Below are positions 54,213 to 64,000 of a DNA stretch of 64,000 bases, piece by piece. A program made the translations under genes and the position numbers. Numbering within the stretch: position 1 is the first letter of the stretch; the number at the start of each line of letters is the position of its first letter. The notes under the pieces are model-generated. The model did not search any database, was not told the DNA's origin, and saw only the letters and a program-made list of their open reading frames with translations. This DNA is from Meghimatium bilineatum (taxonomy: Eukaryota > Mollusca > Gastropoda > Stylommatophora > Philomycidae). Location of the stretch: the NCBI GenBank assembly GCA_034231615.1, contig CM067306.1:67797579-67861578 (forward strand), given 5' to 3'.

Positions 54213-55240
54213 CCTTTAGCAAGATAGATTTTTAAAAACGAAAAAAATTCCCCCTTCTGCTGGATCCATTTTTGAGAATTTGCATTATTATTGGTGGCTG
54301 TTTTAAAAATGTGATTAACTTTTTGGTTGTTAGAGATATTTAAATAATATTTGCACATATAAATAAAGAATTGTATTCTGCATATATTGGTGTAGTTATT
54401 ATACATGTGTGTGTGATGCCAGGCATGTGAGAAAGTGGTAAAGATGTTTTACACAAAAAAAACCATTTATTTTATAACAAAGCGAAACAAATTATTTAAA
54501 AATTTCTTGTGGAATTGTTTGGCAATACAGTACACTGTAAATCACACACAATTCTGTAGTATTTATGTTCTTTCATTGTGAAATTATCAAAATATTGCTG
54601 GGGGAATTTGTATAAAACATGTAGATTTGCAGTAAAATCATTCTTGGAAGCTAGACCTAGAGTCATATTTGGTGCCACTTCAACAAACACTTCAAGCCAC
54701 AATTCATTATTATTTTATTCAAAATACAATGAAATAAAGGTCTATAACCCCATTTCACCTTCATGGCATCATACCAGTGTGCAGATGTGGTCAGATTAAT
54801 TGGATTACTATGTGTAACCGCTAAAAAGAACTGTTCATAATGGACATGACGGACGTAGAAATGTATCTGCTTCAATTGCGCATGCCACCTAAGTATGTAT
54901 ATGAACCAATCAGGCTGTGGTACGTCTATTTAACACGATATATCATTCTTGATTAGAAACTGGCCTCACAGCACGTGGGGCATTCCCATAAGTGCTCCGC
55001 CCTCTGTTCAGCAGACATCCGACTCAATGTACAACTCTGGCCCTTGTGACAGGTTTATTTGTTGTTCCGCCCACCCACCCACGCCGTGCCCTAATCGCAG
55101 TTCAAGCACAACATCGGCCTGTTGGAGCAACATGGTAACTGTTATTGAAGGTTACAACTACGGTATATCATTGGATGAATGTACTCGACATGGGTTAACA
55201 AGCGCCATTAAAATTTATGTCGACCAGAGCATGCGTAAGG
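54213..55240. mobile_element. piggyBac-like MITE copy 2 (1028 bp), TTAA TSD
   Basis: TTAA stands at 54209-54212 and 55241-55244. Left end CCTTTAGCAAG; right end read inward CCTTACGCATGC. 54230-54500 and 54555-54800 align with copy 1. It is about 137 bp longer than the other copies, and 54950-55090 contains an extra segment that includes the TGCCCCACGTGCTGTGA word of the RNase H relics (antisense), so it was itself hit by a LINE fragment. Confidence 0.78.
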
Positions 55241-55259
55241 TTAAACAGTGAAAGTAATC

Positions 55260-55855
55260 ATATTGGTTCCAGCTGAAGTTTTAGTACAAATATTACGAAA
55301 AACAATGTCCCTGACTACTAGCTATGACATAAACTTAAGGTGAGACAGTCCCAGGTCAAACTATGTACACCCATTTGAACAATAACAAGAATATTTTCTA
55401 CTTTTCAGAATATGCGCTCTGCCTAAGTAATGTAACTAGTTTCTTATGCATAAGCACTTTCAACAATAAATTTGTGACACAAAAATAACAGACAATTTAT
55501 TAGAAACTTTCCAAGTCAAATTTTACAATTACACGAAAGCTATGTACTGATGTTTTAATTTACTAGCTGACATTGTTGCAGAGTTGAGTCTCAAGATTAT
55601 ATTTCCAAATTTAGGACTTCTATTGAGTGACATCATTCACTCTGAAATCTTTCTGCTACATGTCATGTCATTTGCTGACGTCCACAATGTTACATTCATA
55701 TAGCAGCTAATAAGCTGGATTAAATTTGATATCTCCTGCAAGATTTGGGGGAGGGGGAAGAAAGGAGAAACCCACACCCCTCCCCCACAGAATCTTTTAC
55801 ACCATCACATTGTACAATATGCACTGCTTCTTTGATACTCTATTGTCATTATTGT
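55260..55855. other. No recognisable gene
   Basis: AT-rich DNA. The only notable spot is a purine-then-pyrimidine run at about 55745-55795. Confidence 0.4.
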
Positions 55856-55859
55856 TGAT

Positions 55860-56580
55860 TTGAACATCAACTGTTTGACAAGGCTTTCTGTTGATCTTCA
55901 GTGTCTTCAACTATCTCTGAATGATGAAGTGTATAGAAGAATTGCCAAGAAAATCAGCATTTTTAGTAGATTGTATGCAAATGTGTGGCATGGAAATGGC
56001 ATTAACCTACAGACTAAGCTAAAATTTTACAGAGCAGGTGGTACTCCCAGTGCTGTTATACACTAGTGAAACATGGACTGTGTATAAATGACATGGCAGG
56101 AAACTCAATCGCATTCACAAAACTTGTCTCAGATGGCAAGACATGATTCCAGTCTGATGCAGCCACGGATTCATTGGGGGTAGATCACCTGGTACGAAGG
56201 TTAGATTATTGTCTGCCAAAGAAACTTCTCTATGGCGTTTGTTGAGGTGCATACAATCTCAAGGTGGCCTTCCAAAAGAAACGCTATGAGGGCACATTAA
56301 AGACCTCACTTTAAAGGCCTTTAAAATAAACCAAGATAGATAGGAAGAACTTGCACAAAATAGAGCTACATGGTGCTGAACAGTCAAAAAGGGCGCAGCA
56401 TCTTGTAAAAAGAGAAATGCAGCAGTTCAACAGCAGAGAGTAGCTAGAAAGTCATGGGTAGACCAAAAACCATCTATAGCGGTCATTACTTGTCCAAACT
56501 GTCCAAGGATATTTGCAGTCAGAATAGGGTTTATTAGCGAACTACGAACTCATACTCAAGGACATAGCTCTAACTGAATT
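55860..56580 (+). pseudogene. LINE RT thumb and finger-type C-terminus, decayed
   Basis: LNDEVYRRIAKKISIFSRLY, then ANVWHGNGINLQTKLKFYRA. After a shift come SETWTVYK, HGRKLNRIHKTC and LRWQDMIP, then GAASCKKRNAAVQQQRVARK, then CPNCPRIFAVRIGFISELRT with HT. The C-x-x-C...H-x-x-x-H finger closes this LINE type. It is the best-preserved of three relics of the family (others at 114-360 and 15480-15885). Confidence 0.75.
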
Positions 56581-56929
56581 TCAAAATTGATATAAAAAAT
56601 GGTCATTGTCCTCATGTCATGGATGAACAACAATGTTCTATCCATCAACAGCAACACTTGGTGAGTTCTCTATTGGTGTGTCTGTTTAGTACTTTTTGTG
56701 TGCACAATAATTAATCTTCAAGTTTGTGGTCTAATTAGCACTACTTTAGACCAATGATGCTGGGCTACATGCACCTTAGAGGTAACATTACCTACACTAC
56801 TTCAGAAGGATGCTGAGCTATGTAGTTTTGCAGAGGTAACATTGGCTACACTAATTTAGAAGGATGTAGCTATGCACAGAAGTTCTTGTTCTGCGCTTAT
56901 TTATACTGTCAGGCCTGTCATCAGGAAAA
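56581..56929. repeat. Spacer with a 62-bp duplication
   Basis: Around 56765-56870, GATGCTGGGCTACATGCACC and TTAGAGGTAACATTACCTAC are repeated as GATGCTGAGCTATGTAG and AGAGGTAACATTGGCTAC. Nothing else is recognised. Confidence 0.5.
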
Positions 56930-57075
56930 ATCCTGGTGTTTTTTTTCCCCAGGTTAGAGCGGCTGCCCCAAAGCTTTTGCCTCAAATCCGCATCCTCTGG
57001 TCAGGTCTGCTGCCTCTGCTCTTTGTATGTTGGGAAATCCTTAAGTATGTGTTCCAGATCCACATGGACATTATG
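56930..57075 (-). pseudogene. LINE-G C-terminal fragment
   Basis: The minus reading HVDLEHILKDFPTYKEQRQQ then TWPEDADLRQKLWGS corresponds to 50435-50540 of LINE-G (NPGLPNIQRAETVDLARGYR in another frame). It lies just past the PHB1 stop codon. Confidence 0.6.
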
Positions 57076-57248
57076 TCTACAACACTACTTTAGACATATC
57101 TGAACAAAATATTTACAAACATTTTTATGTCTCTTTTACTCTATTACAAACTGCAAAAATGTTGACACACAATAATCAACAAACAAGGATGAATACACAG
57201 TAAATTGTCAATCATGGATGAATACACGATAGTCATCTGGGACTGGAG

Positions 57249-57461
57249 TTACTGGGGAAGTGATAATAAAGTCTGTTGTCCCTGGGGCAAGTAAATAACG
57301 TTTCTTGCTCTGGAGAGTTGGTAAGCAATATCTTCAGCTGCTTCAAGCTTTCTCAATTCAACCAGTCCCTCGCCTGCTTTGCCAAATGCATGTGCCAACA
57401 GTTCTGCAGCTTTGGAGTCTCCTTCGGCAGAAATAATGGCTGCTTTCTTCTGTTGCTCAGC
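57249..57461 (-). CDS. PHB1: PHB1 terminal exon
   Basis: 213 nt including the TAA stop (57251-57249). The acceptor on the minus strand is TTTGTTGTAG. It encodes 70 residues from [10 protein letters not shown] to LLSLPQ. No canonical AATAAA was found in the 200 bp downstream. Confidence 0.95.
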   Translation of the reverse strand, partial: AEQQKKAAIISAEGDSKAAELLAHAFGKAGEGLVELRKLEAAEDIAYQLSRARNVIYLPQGQQTLLSLPQ

Positions 57462-60400
57462 CTACAACAAATATAAACATGAAGCTGTATACACAATACG
57501 CAATTGAAGAAATCCTAATGTCACAATCTATCTATCTGTCATGTTCCTACAGCATCAAATATAGTGCATAAATAAGAAACCAATGTCACAATCTATCCAT
57601 GTTCCCTACAGCATCAAATATGGTGAATAGAGCAGAAAAATCACAATCTATCTATCTATCTATCATGTTCCTACAGCATCAAATATGGTGCATAAGGCAG
57701 AAACCAATGTCACAATCTATCCATGTTCCCTACAGCATCAAATATGGTGCATAAGGCAGAAATCAATGTCACAATCTATCTATGTCATGTTCCTACAGCA
57801 TCAAATATGGTGCATAAGGCAGAAATCAATGTCACAATCTACTTATCCATGTTCTTGCGTCACACATCAATCAATAAACCCATAACCCTTCAGGGTCGTA
57901 GGGGTACCACATTGGATGCCTCAGCACACACAGTCCTCCAGCAAAAACTATCCTCAGCAATGCGGATGAGTGTGGAAATATCTTGAACTGTCCATTCCTT
58001 GATATTGTCTGTCCATGCCTTTATTTTCCCTCCTCTGCTTCTTCCACCCTCGACAGTTCCCTGCAGTATTGTTTTTTACAGGAAATTGTGCCTGCATACA
58101 TGTCCGAACCATGCTAGTATTCGTCGTAACACTATTGAAAGCAATGGCTCCTGAACACCTGCACACATCTCTACTTTATTTCTTACGTACATATTGGTCT
58201 TATGTTCCCTATAGGAAATTCGTAGAATTCGTCTGTAGCATTTGTACTCGAAAGCCTGTAATCTTCTCTCCATGTCCACAGTGAGTGTCCAACTCTCACA
58301 ACCATACAACACAACAGAAAGCACCAGCGACTTATACAGTTTGATTTTTACTCCATCACTGATGTTGCTTTTCCAAATTAGTTAGCCTTGACAAGGGCGC
58401 TAAAGCCATCTACAGCCTTACTTTTAGTTCTGCTTTGCATTTACCATCGCTGCATATACTGGATCCGAGGTATTTGAAGGTATTCTCCTCCTCAAGCTTA
58501 TGTCCATTCATTATGATATTAGTCTGGCTTTTTGTGTCTCTGCTGTTTACCAACGTCGCATAGGGCAGATAGCAATTGTGGGAATTATGTGGGTTTTAGT
58601 AGTATTAAATTATAATTTTACCTTTTCTACAAGATAGCGAGCTCTTTCTGCTTCCTGTTGTGCAACTTGTTTTGCCTCAACTGCCTCTGTGAATTCTTGA
58701 CCAAATGTTAGGTGGGTCTGAAATGATCATACCTGCTAGTTAGTACAACATACAAATAATTGTAGAAAATTTACCATAATCATGTTTTATCAAGTATATA
58801 CTATAAACCCTTTCAGGTCATATGGGTGCCATTTTGGAAGCAAAATAAACATGCCAAGCCTCTCTGTTCTCAACACTTTGTATAAGTATGAAGAAATCAA
58901 AAATATTATCACGTTGTATATAGATGAATAAATCTTAACCTTTAGCACGCTGTGTTTACAATTACGTCATTTCTCTCCTGTAGCTGAATTAATTTTTGGA
59001 AATGTTACGTAATAGTGTCTGTTTTGAAATCATTATGTTTTTGTTGTTAGAGACATTTAATAATTTTTAAACATATAAATAAAGAATTGAATTCTGAAAA
59101 TATTGGTGTAGGTTTTATTTGTGTGTGTGATACGAGACATGTAAGATAGTCTCAAAGACGATTTTCCACAAAACCCAGCAAATTTTGACCTTTAAAATGA
59201 TATAATAGTACGTAGTTTTTTATTATTATTATTATTATTACTACATTATTTGTAAATATTCTGGAATGGAAACAATTTTACATAGACCTAAATTGTGCGC
59301 TATTCATGGAATAATTGTTATAATTTCAAGGAATAAAATGATTAAACCTACAGGTATGTCTTAAAATCCTTCTATAAACCTAGATCTAGTCTGTAAATGT
59401 ATCGTTCAAACTCGGTAAATGTTTTAATATCAATTTAGATAAAGCAGCATGGTGTAACTGATTTTCGAGTGTGGAAATAATTTATCTCTCCATAAATAAT
59501 CATTTGAATCACAATGCATAATGATTTTAATGAAAATTTGATAAAATAAAAGTCTATAAAACCCAATTCACCGTCATTGTGATGCTTTTGTTTGAAATTG
59601 TCAATATATTGCGAAAATATCGATATTTAAATGACATTTAAAACATGGTTGCCACTAAAACTGCAGGAAAAGGTAGTCAATTGAATAAAAAAAATATTAA
59701 AAATTGGGATTTTAAATTGATTGAAGTGCACCTATCATTGGCGGTCTACGGCGGCAAATATGCTTGATGCCCGCTAATAAGAGAAGGGGAAATGTTGGTG
59801 AATAAAGTAACCACACGCGTGCTAAACATTAATTCTGACCAGCATCAAACACTATGTATACGTATGAAATCTTAATCATATTATCAAAAACTTTGTATAA
59901 GTATGAATAAATCTTAATCCTGACCAGCATCAAACATTTTGTATACGTATGAATAAATCTTAATCCTGACCAGCATCAAACATTTTGTATACGTATGAAT
60001 AAATCTTAATCCTGACCAGCATCAAAAATTTTGTATACGTATGAATAAATCTTAATCCTGACCAGCATCAAACATTTTGTTTGTTTGTTTGAGAACCCCA
60101 GGAATTACGATCTGTTAATTATTACTTCCTGTGTATAATGGGAATGTTTATGAGATTTCTTTTATACCCAGGAGTCTTCCCCTTTCTGCTTCTATATATA
60201 TGAATAAATCTTAATGCTGACCAGAATCAAACACTGTATACGTATGAAAAAATCTTAATGCTGACCAGAATCAAACACTGTATACGTATGAAAAAATCTT
60301 AATGCTGACCAGAATCAAACACTGTATACGTATGAAAAAAACTTAATCCTGACCAGTATCAAACACTGTATACGTATGAAAAAATCTTAATGCTGACCAG

Positions 60401-62080
60401 AATCAAACACTGTATACGTATGAAAAAATCTTAATCCTGACCAGAATCAAACACTGTATACGTATGAAAAAATCGTAATCCTGACCAGTATCAAACAATG
60501 TATACGTATGAAAAAATCTTAATCCTGACCAGTATCAAACACTGTATACGTATGAAAAAATCTTAATGCTGACCAGTATCAAACACTGTATACGTATGAA
60601 TAAATCTTAATGCTGACCAGTATCAAACACTGTATACGTATGAATAAATCTTAATCCTGACCAGTATCAAACAATGTATGCTAATTTGTTTGTTTTGTGT
60701 TCGCTCTATAATAATAAGCATGGATATTCGTGCGATTTCCGCCAGAAGCGTAGTTACCTTGTGCCACTGTTATGTGCCTTGTAGGCCCAGCACAGCCGAT
60801 TTCGGCATGCCTTGGCATTTCGGATGGGCTAACCTAGCCTGTGACAGCCTTACTATCTGTCGCTGTGTACTGACTCTATGCCGAGACGGTTTGTCCTTCA
60901 CGTTCATCTTGCACAAGGTATTCTGCAGTTAGTGAAATTGTCTCCTGCAATTAGATGTATTATGCATGTGCCCATCTGATACTGAACATTTTCTCATCCA
61001 CGATTCTGGTTCCAGTTTAGGAAGAACTCGGCAGAGGAGTTGGGCTTGGACTCACTCGCCCTCTTAACTGAAGTGTCGTTCAGCGTCGAGAACACATCGT
61101 CCAAATCAGAGTCTATACACATATTTAGATGCGCCGGGGACTAGCATTGTTCTTGAGCTGAACAGATCTTGTCTCCTTGGACAGTTGTGCCTATGCCCAT
61201 CGGGTACTGAACCTTTTTTTTCTTCAAAAAGCATGATTCCAGTTTAGGAAAACTCGACAGCTGAGTTGTGCCTGGGATCACCGGTAACTAGAAGCTTGCC
61301 TCGAGTAAACAATACTCTTTAGTTCTGATTTCCGTGAAACATTTTTCATTCTTTGCATATGACTCTGCCCTCCCCTCTCGTGTACTCATTATGCTATCTT
61401 TATAGTGACTGATGCACCGATTCTTAATATTTCTCATATCTGCCCACTTTGTAGCATCTGCATTGGCTGCCCCTCCAATGTTTTCACCGAACTTACTAGC
61501 TTCACTGTGTCGACAGTGCTGCTGCATGTGTTGGTACAAGTGTCGGAGATATTGCCTGTCTTTTTACAGTCAAATCTCTTTTCATCTGCTACCTCCACAT
61601 TCACGGACATGATCCCCAAAAATTTTAGCCAGAATCAGCACGAAAAGCTGTATTTCTGTTTCCAGGGTGCATCACGGGGAGGTAATTTTGGGATCTTGGT
61701 TATCTACTAACCCTGGGTTCGCCGAGAGCAATTTGGCACCCTTTGCAATCCAAACACTGTATAAGTATGAAGAAATCTTAATCCTGACTCAGTACTAATA
61801 TCAATTCCTACTTTCCTTTGTCATCTCCCGCCACTCCCAATAGGAGGACAACCCTGAAAATGAAATAATGCCACCCCACATAAGTTGAAGACATATCACC
61901 ATTGTTGATATATTACAATCTGACCATATCAATAAAAATTATACAGCCAATCAAATAACTTACCAAGGAAATATCATCCAGAATAATTCCAAATTGAAGG
62001 GCCCTGTCAGTCAGCTCTTCACTAACTTTGGTAGACACTAACTCTCTCTGTGTGATCAGGTCACTGGCATCAAACTGAGC
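57249..62080 (-). CDS. PHB1: Prohibitin-1, last three coding exons
   Basis: Prohibitin-1 forms ring complexes with prohibitin-2 in the mitochondrial inner membrane and stabilises inner-membrane proteins and cristae. Three exons join in phase 0: 62080-61964, 58717-58622 and 57461-57249. They give the C-terminal 141 residues of a protein usually about 272 long. Text includes [96 protein letters not shown] and [14 protein letters not shown]. This covers the end of the PHB/SPFH domain and the long coiled coil. All junctions are GT-AG. Earlier exons must lie right of 64000. The reading frame is undamaged, so the gene is probably functional. The span given includes introns. Confidence 0.96.
57530..57862. 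repeat. About 60-62-bp minisatellite in a PHB1 intron, 5 copies
   Basis: CATGTTCCTACAGCATCAAA, TATGGTGCATAAGGCAGAAA, TCAATGTCACAATCTATC, with small indels. Confidence 0.9.
57866..58553 (-). mobile_element. RTE-C copy, 5'-truncated, in a PHB1 intron
   Basis: It aligns along its length with 34135-34870, starting at the shared 3' end ATCAATCAATAAACCC. It includes [38 protein letters not shown] and a shifted tail. A short deletion near 58380 and several shifts mark decay. The possible TSD GCGTCACA/ACGTCGCA is imperfect. Confidence 0.9.
58622..58717 (-). CDS. PHB1: PHB1 penultimate exon
   Basis: 96 nt, 32 codons, [20 protein letters not shown] then [12 protein letters not shown]. The acceptor is GATCATTTCAG and the donor is AAAAG|GTAAAA. 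Confidence 0.95.
58799..58935 (-). pseudogene. RTE-C 3' terminal relic plus one satellite unit
   Basis: ATAAACCCTTTCAGGTCATA then TGGGTGCCATTTTGGAAGC resembles the RTE-C end (ATAAACCCATAACCC-TTCAGGGTCGTA, GGGTACCAC). It is followed by TATAAGTATGAAGAAATC, a unit of the 44-bp satellite. Confidence 0.5.
58939..59828. mobile_element. piggyBac-like MITE copy 3 (890 bp), TTAA TSD
   Basis: TTAA stands at 58935-58938 and 59829-59832. Left end CCTTTAGCACGC; right end read inward TGTTTAGCACGC (10 of 12 match). The length is almost the same as copy 1 (891). It shares TTGTTAGAGACATTTAATAA and ACATATAAATAAAGAATTGA. It sits in a PHB1 intron. Confidence 0.85.
59830..60680. repeat. 44-46-bp satellite, about 17 copies, in a PHB1 intron
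   Basis: The unit is TATACGTATGAATAAATCTT, AATCCTGACCAGCATCAAAC, ACTG. The first block (about 46 bp, CATTTTG ends) and the second (44 bp, CACTG ends, GAAAAAATC variant) are separated by a 115-bp unrelated insert at 60070-60185. Single units occur at 58868 and at 61747-61790. Confidence 0.95.
60679..61746. other. About 1.07-kb insert dividing the 44-bp satellite; origin unknown
   Basis: Satellite units stop at AAACAATG and resume at AAACACTGTATAAG (61750). The insert is less AT-rich than its surroundings. It holds an imperfect internal duplication (GTGCCCATCTGATACTGAAC with TTCCAGTTTAGGAAGAACTC, against ATGCCCATCGGGTACTGAAC with TTCCAGTTTAGGAAAACTC), about 240 bp apart. Short open frames on both strands match nothing I recognise. 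Confidence 0.5.
61964..62080 (-). CDS. PHB1: PHB1 internal exon (third from the end)
   Basis: 117 nt, 39 codons from [16 protein letters not shown] to [14 protein letters not shown]. The acceptor is ATTCATGTAG and the donor is TCCTTG|GTAAG. Confidence 0.95.
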
Positions 62081-62084
62081 CTAC

Positions 62085-62925
62085 ATGAATGTACACAATG
62101 TAAACAGCATTATTGCTTTTCAAACTTCCACTCTTGTAGCAGGAAAATGTACATGCTAGATTTCTAGCAGAATACTAGATTTCTTGAGCATGGAGATGCA
62201 CTGTATTAACATATTATTTTGCACCAATGGCCCAACACATCCATATTTAGCAATACCCATCAATGTGAAAGTAATGCATCTTTTCATATGGATTGGAATA
62301 TGCTATGCACTATTTCACATGACAAAAGTTTTAAAAGGGGTATGTTAATAAATATGTGTCATGTAGATGTCATAAAGTGTGTGGGTATTGAGTGTAAAAT
62401 TCATAACATGTAGATGTTAATGTACTGTTGGAATGCTGTGAGTATCAATCACTAGTGCGTTCTTCTCTCTCTCTGTAAGTTACCAATCAATGAAAACTTC
62501 TTGAAGGACACCATCTAATCTAATCGCATCTTTTTTTGGAGATGCGGTTAGTCAAGTATGGAAGAACGCGTGTTCAATTGTTGCTATGCGATTTGGTGCC
62601 ATTGAACGAATTGGTTCAATTCCCGTTAGTCTCAACAATCAATAACTTCTTGAAGGACACCATCTTGAACACTCTGAAGTCTTCCTCTTCTGACAGAGTA
62701 AAGCTTGTTCTCACTTTCCACCCCCATAGCACTACCGTTCATCATGTCATGCATCATCACCTTCCTCTTCTCCAGTCTGACCCCCAAGACATGGGAAGTG
62801 TTCTGTCAGACAGTTTTTAGCAGTAAATACATATTATCTGCTGGATTTCAGTTTTGAGCAGTAAATAATTATCTGCTGGATTTCAGTTTTGAGCAGTAAA
62901 TACATATTATTGATAACTTCTTGAA
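62085..62925. repeat. Intronic DNA with small duplications
   Basis: AACTTCTTGAAGGACACCAT occurs at 62492 and 62641, with a third partial copy at 62911. TTTTGAGCAGTAAATA then ATTATCTGCTGGATTTCAG is repeated 2.5 times at 62815-62905. GGTTCAATTCCCGTTAGTC at about 62612 looks like a tRNA box B but has no matching box A. Confidence 0.5.
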
Positions 62926-63105
62926 GTGGAGATGGGGCTTAGTCCAGCCAACAGATGCTGAAAACTAACATTTGTCTGACCATCCCAGACATCAAGCAGG
63001 AACAGTCCTGCCAAAGCAAGCACAGGTACTGAAGTCAGAGATACCAGACCAAGAGGTGCACCAGCAACGCTTGTAATGCTCAACACGATTCGATAAAGTC
63101 TTCAC
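62926..63105 (+). mobile_element. LINE-A 5' UTR fragment
   Basis: GGAGATGGGGCTTAGTCCAG, ATGCTGAAAACTAAC, CCATCCC-CAAGCAGGAACAG, TCCTGCC and ACTGAAG align with 505-640 of LINE-A. There is no coding part. Confidence 0.7.
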
Positions 63106-63240
63106 AACTACCCATTACTTGTGTTTTGCATGGACCTAGAAGGAGAGTAGACTAGTAATATTGTGAGCGATCATGCATGTCATAAAATGCAATTAAAGAC
63201 GAATGGCCCATCTGTTATCAAAGAACAGGAACAAAGTATA

Positions 63241-64000
63241 GTCTTCTTGTTCTTCAGTCAGATATCAGGTTAAAGTGCTAATAGCTTCAATGAAATGTGT
63301 GATTTGTTTTAGGTCATCCATGGAATCCCTCAAGTCTGGAAGTAGTGCCATCTCAGTAGGCCATATTTTCTCCCTCTCTTCTTGGTAGAGTAAGTGAAAA
63401 GAGTAAAGTAACCCATAGCATTTATTAATGTCGTAGGGGTGTGAGATGTTAGTGATCTCACATTTCAGAGGCGCTGCAAATGAGGGCGGTAGCCATCTCC
63501 TCTTCCTCGATGTCTTTATTTCCCGGATTAATCTGGCACCCATTTAAGGCTGGGTCGACCCGGGAGCCGTTGCTATCTGAAAAATATTTCCGCCTCAACT
63601 GGGGAATGAACCCAGGACCACTCAAATGTGAAGCCAGTGCGCTAACCACTGCGCTAACGCGGCTCCCAAGTAGACAGTAGAGTAGACAGGCATGAAGAAT
63701 GTGTTCTGCAGTCTCTGGGCTCAGTCCACAGTTGCACAGGTCTGTCTCACCAATCTTCAGCTTTCGGAACATGTGACTTCTCAGTCTGTTGTGGCTAGTT
63801 CGTAGTCTGAAGATGATAATTTGTTCCTTGTGTGACATTTGATGGTAGTGTCATTTGATTCTGCAGTTGGGTGCATCTGCTTCCAATTTTCTTATATTGC
63901 TTTTACATAGCCTTACATTCATAGTACATATTATCACTTTCTATTTGTTCCAGTGATCCCCCTGTCCTTGCCAGGAGATCAGCTTTTCCATTTCCAGGTA
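63241..64000 (-). mobile_element. LINE-B copy, antisense, runs off the right edge, split by a SINE
   Basis: The 3' end is at about 63241 (CTTCTTGTTCTTCAGTCAGA). 63241-63384 and 63685-64000 align with 36110-36245 and 36246-36570 of LINE-B, including GTTCTGCAGTCTCTGGGCTC and CAGTTGCACAGGTCTGTCTC. Small deletions break the frame (for example near 63850 and 63890). It lies in a PHB1 intron or the flank. Confidence 0.9.
63393..63676 (-). mobile_element. tRNA-derived SINE (about 284 bp) inside LINE-B
   Basis: The minus strand begins GGGAGCCGCGTTAGCGCAGT then GGTTAGCGCACTGGCTTC, with box A TTAGCGCAGTGG and box B-like GGGTTCATTCC about 45 bp on. The shared 8-bp GTAGAGTA at 63385-63392 and 63677-63684 is the probable TSD. 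The 3' end, ACCCCTACGAC ... TATGGGTTAC, resembles the RTE-C 3' end. Confidence 0.82.

Overview
The window is animal nuclear DNA. It carries spliced genes with long introns, GT-AG splice sites and an AATAAA signal, and most of it is non-LTR retrotransposon debris, small MITEs, tRNA-derived SINEs and minisatellites. I see nothing prokaryotic. The mix of I-like LINEs that encode RNase H, RTE-like LINEs and a Penelope-type fragment resembles lophotrochozoan (mollusc-like) genomes. That assignment is an inference from repeat content and is not proven by any one feature.

Two host genes can be supported. The first is a four-exon gene on the + strand (coding parts 21364-21508, 23810-23865, 30930-31011, 40997-41289). 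It encodes a 191-residue homologue of HDDC3/MESH1, the metazoan small RelA/SpoT-type HD hydrolase. The reading frame is intact across all four exons and is followed by AATAAA, yet most residues that bind metal or catalyse hydrolysis in MESH1 are replaced (HD to HV, ED to EE, and the later metal-binding Asp to Lys). It looks like a pseudoenzyme or a strongly rewired paralogue. The end of its exon 3, including the 5' splice site, is repeated in tandem as 43-bp units. The second gene is on the - strand: the last three coding exons of prohibitin (PHB1; 61964-62080, 58622-58717, 57249-57461), whose 5' part lies beyond the right edge. The two genes converge tail to tail about 16 kb apart.

Layout. 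1-5.7 kb: a full-length but broken I-like LINE (LINE-A) with target-site duplications, then a 36-bp minisatellite. 5.8-8.6 kb: a decayed antisense I-like LINE. 9.1-10.2 kb: a 19-bp satellite. 10.2-21 kb: many short RT and RNase H relics, a SINE nested in a LINE, an (AT)n tract and an RTE copy. 21.4-41.3 kb: the HDDC3-like gene, whose introns hold an RTE copy, a LINE-A copy inserted in a 65-bp minisatellite, a 43-bp minisatellite split by a hAT-type MITE, a 55-bp minisatellite, an RTE-C copy, and a full-length I-like LINE (LINE-B, 36090-40738) with both coding parts open and a perfect 13-bp target-site duplication. 41.4-57.2 kb: satellites, piggyBac-like MITEs, nested RTE fragments and a 527-bp foldback. 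57.2-64 kb: PHB1 with repeat-filled introns, ending in a LINE-B fragment split by a tRNA-derived SINE.

Labels used: LINE-A, LINE-B, LINE-F and LINE-G are I-like elements with RNase H. RTE-C is the family ending in ...GGGTTATGGGTTTATTGATTG. RTE-D ends in a TGA-repeat tail. RTE-E comprises the related copies at 18 and 22 kb. These names are local to this annotation. LINE-A and LINE-B share an unexpected trait: an in-frame stop codon in the linker between the endonuclease and reverse transcriptase domains.
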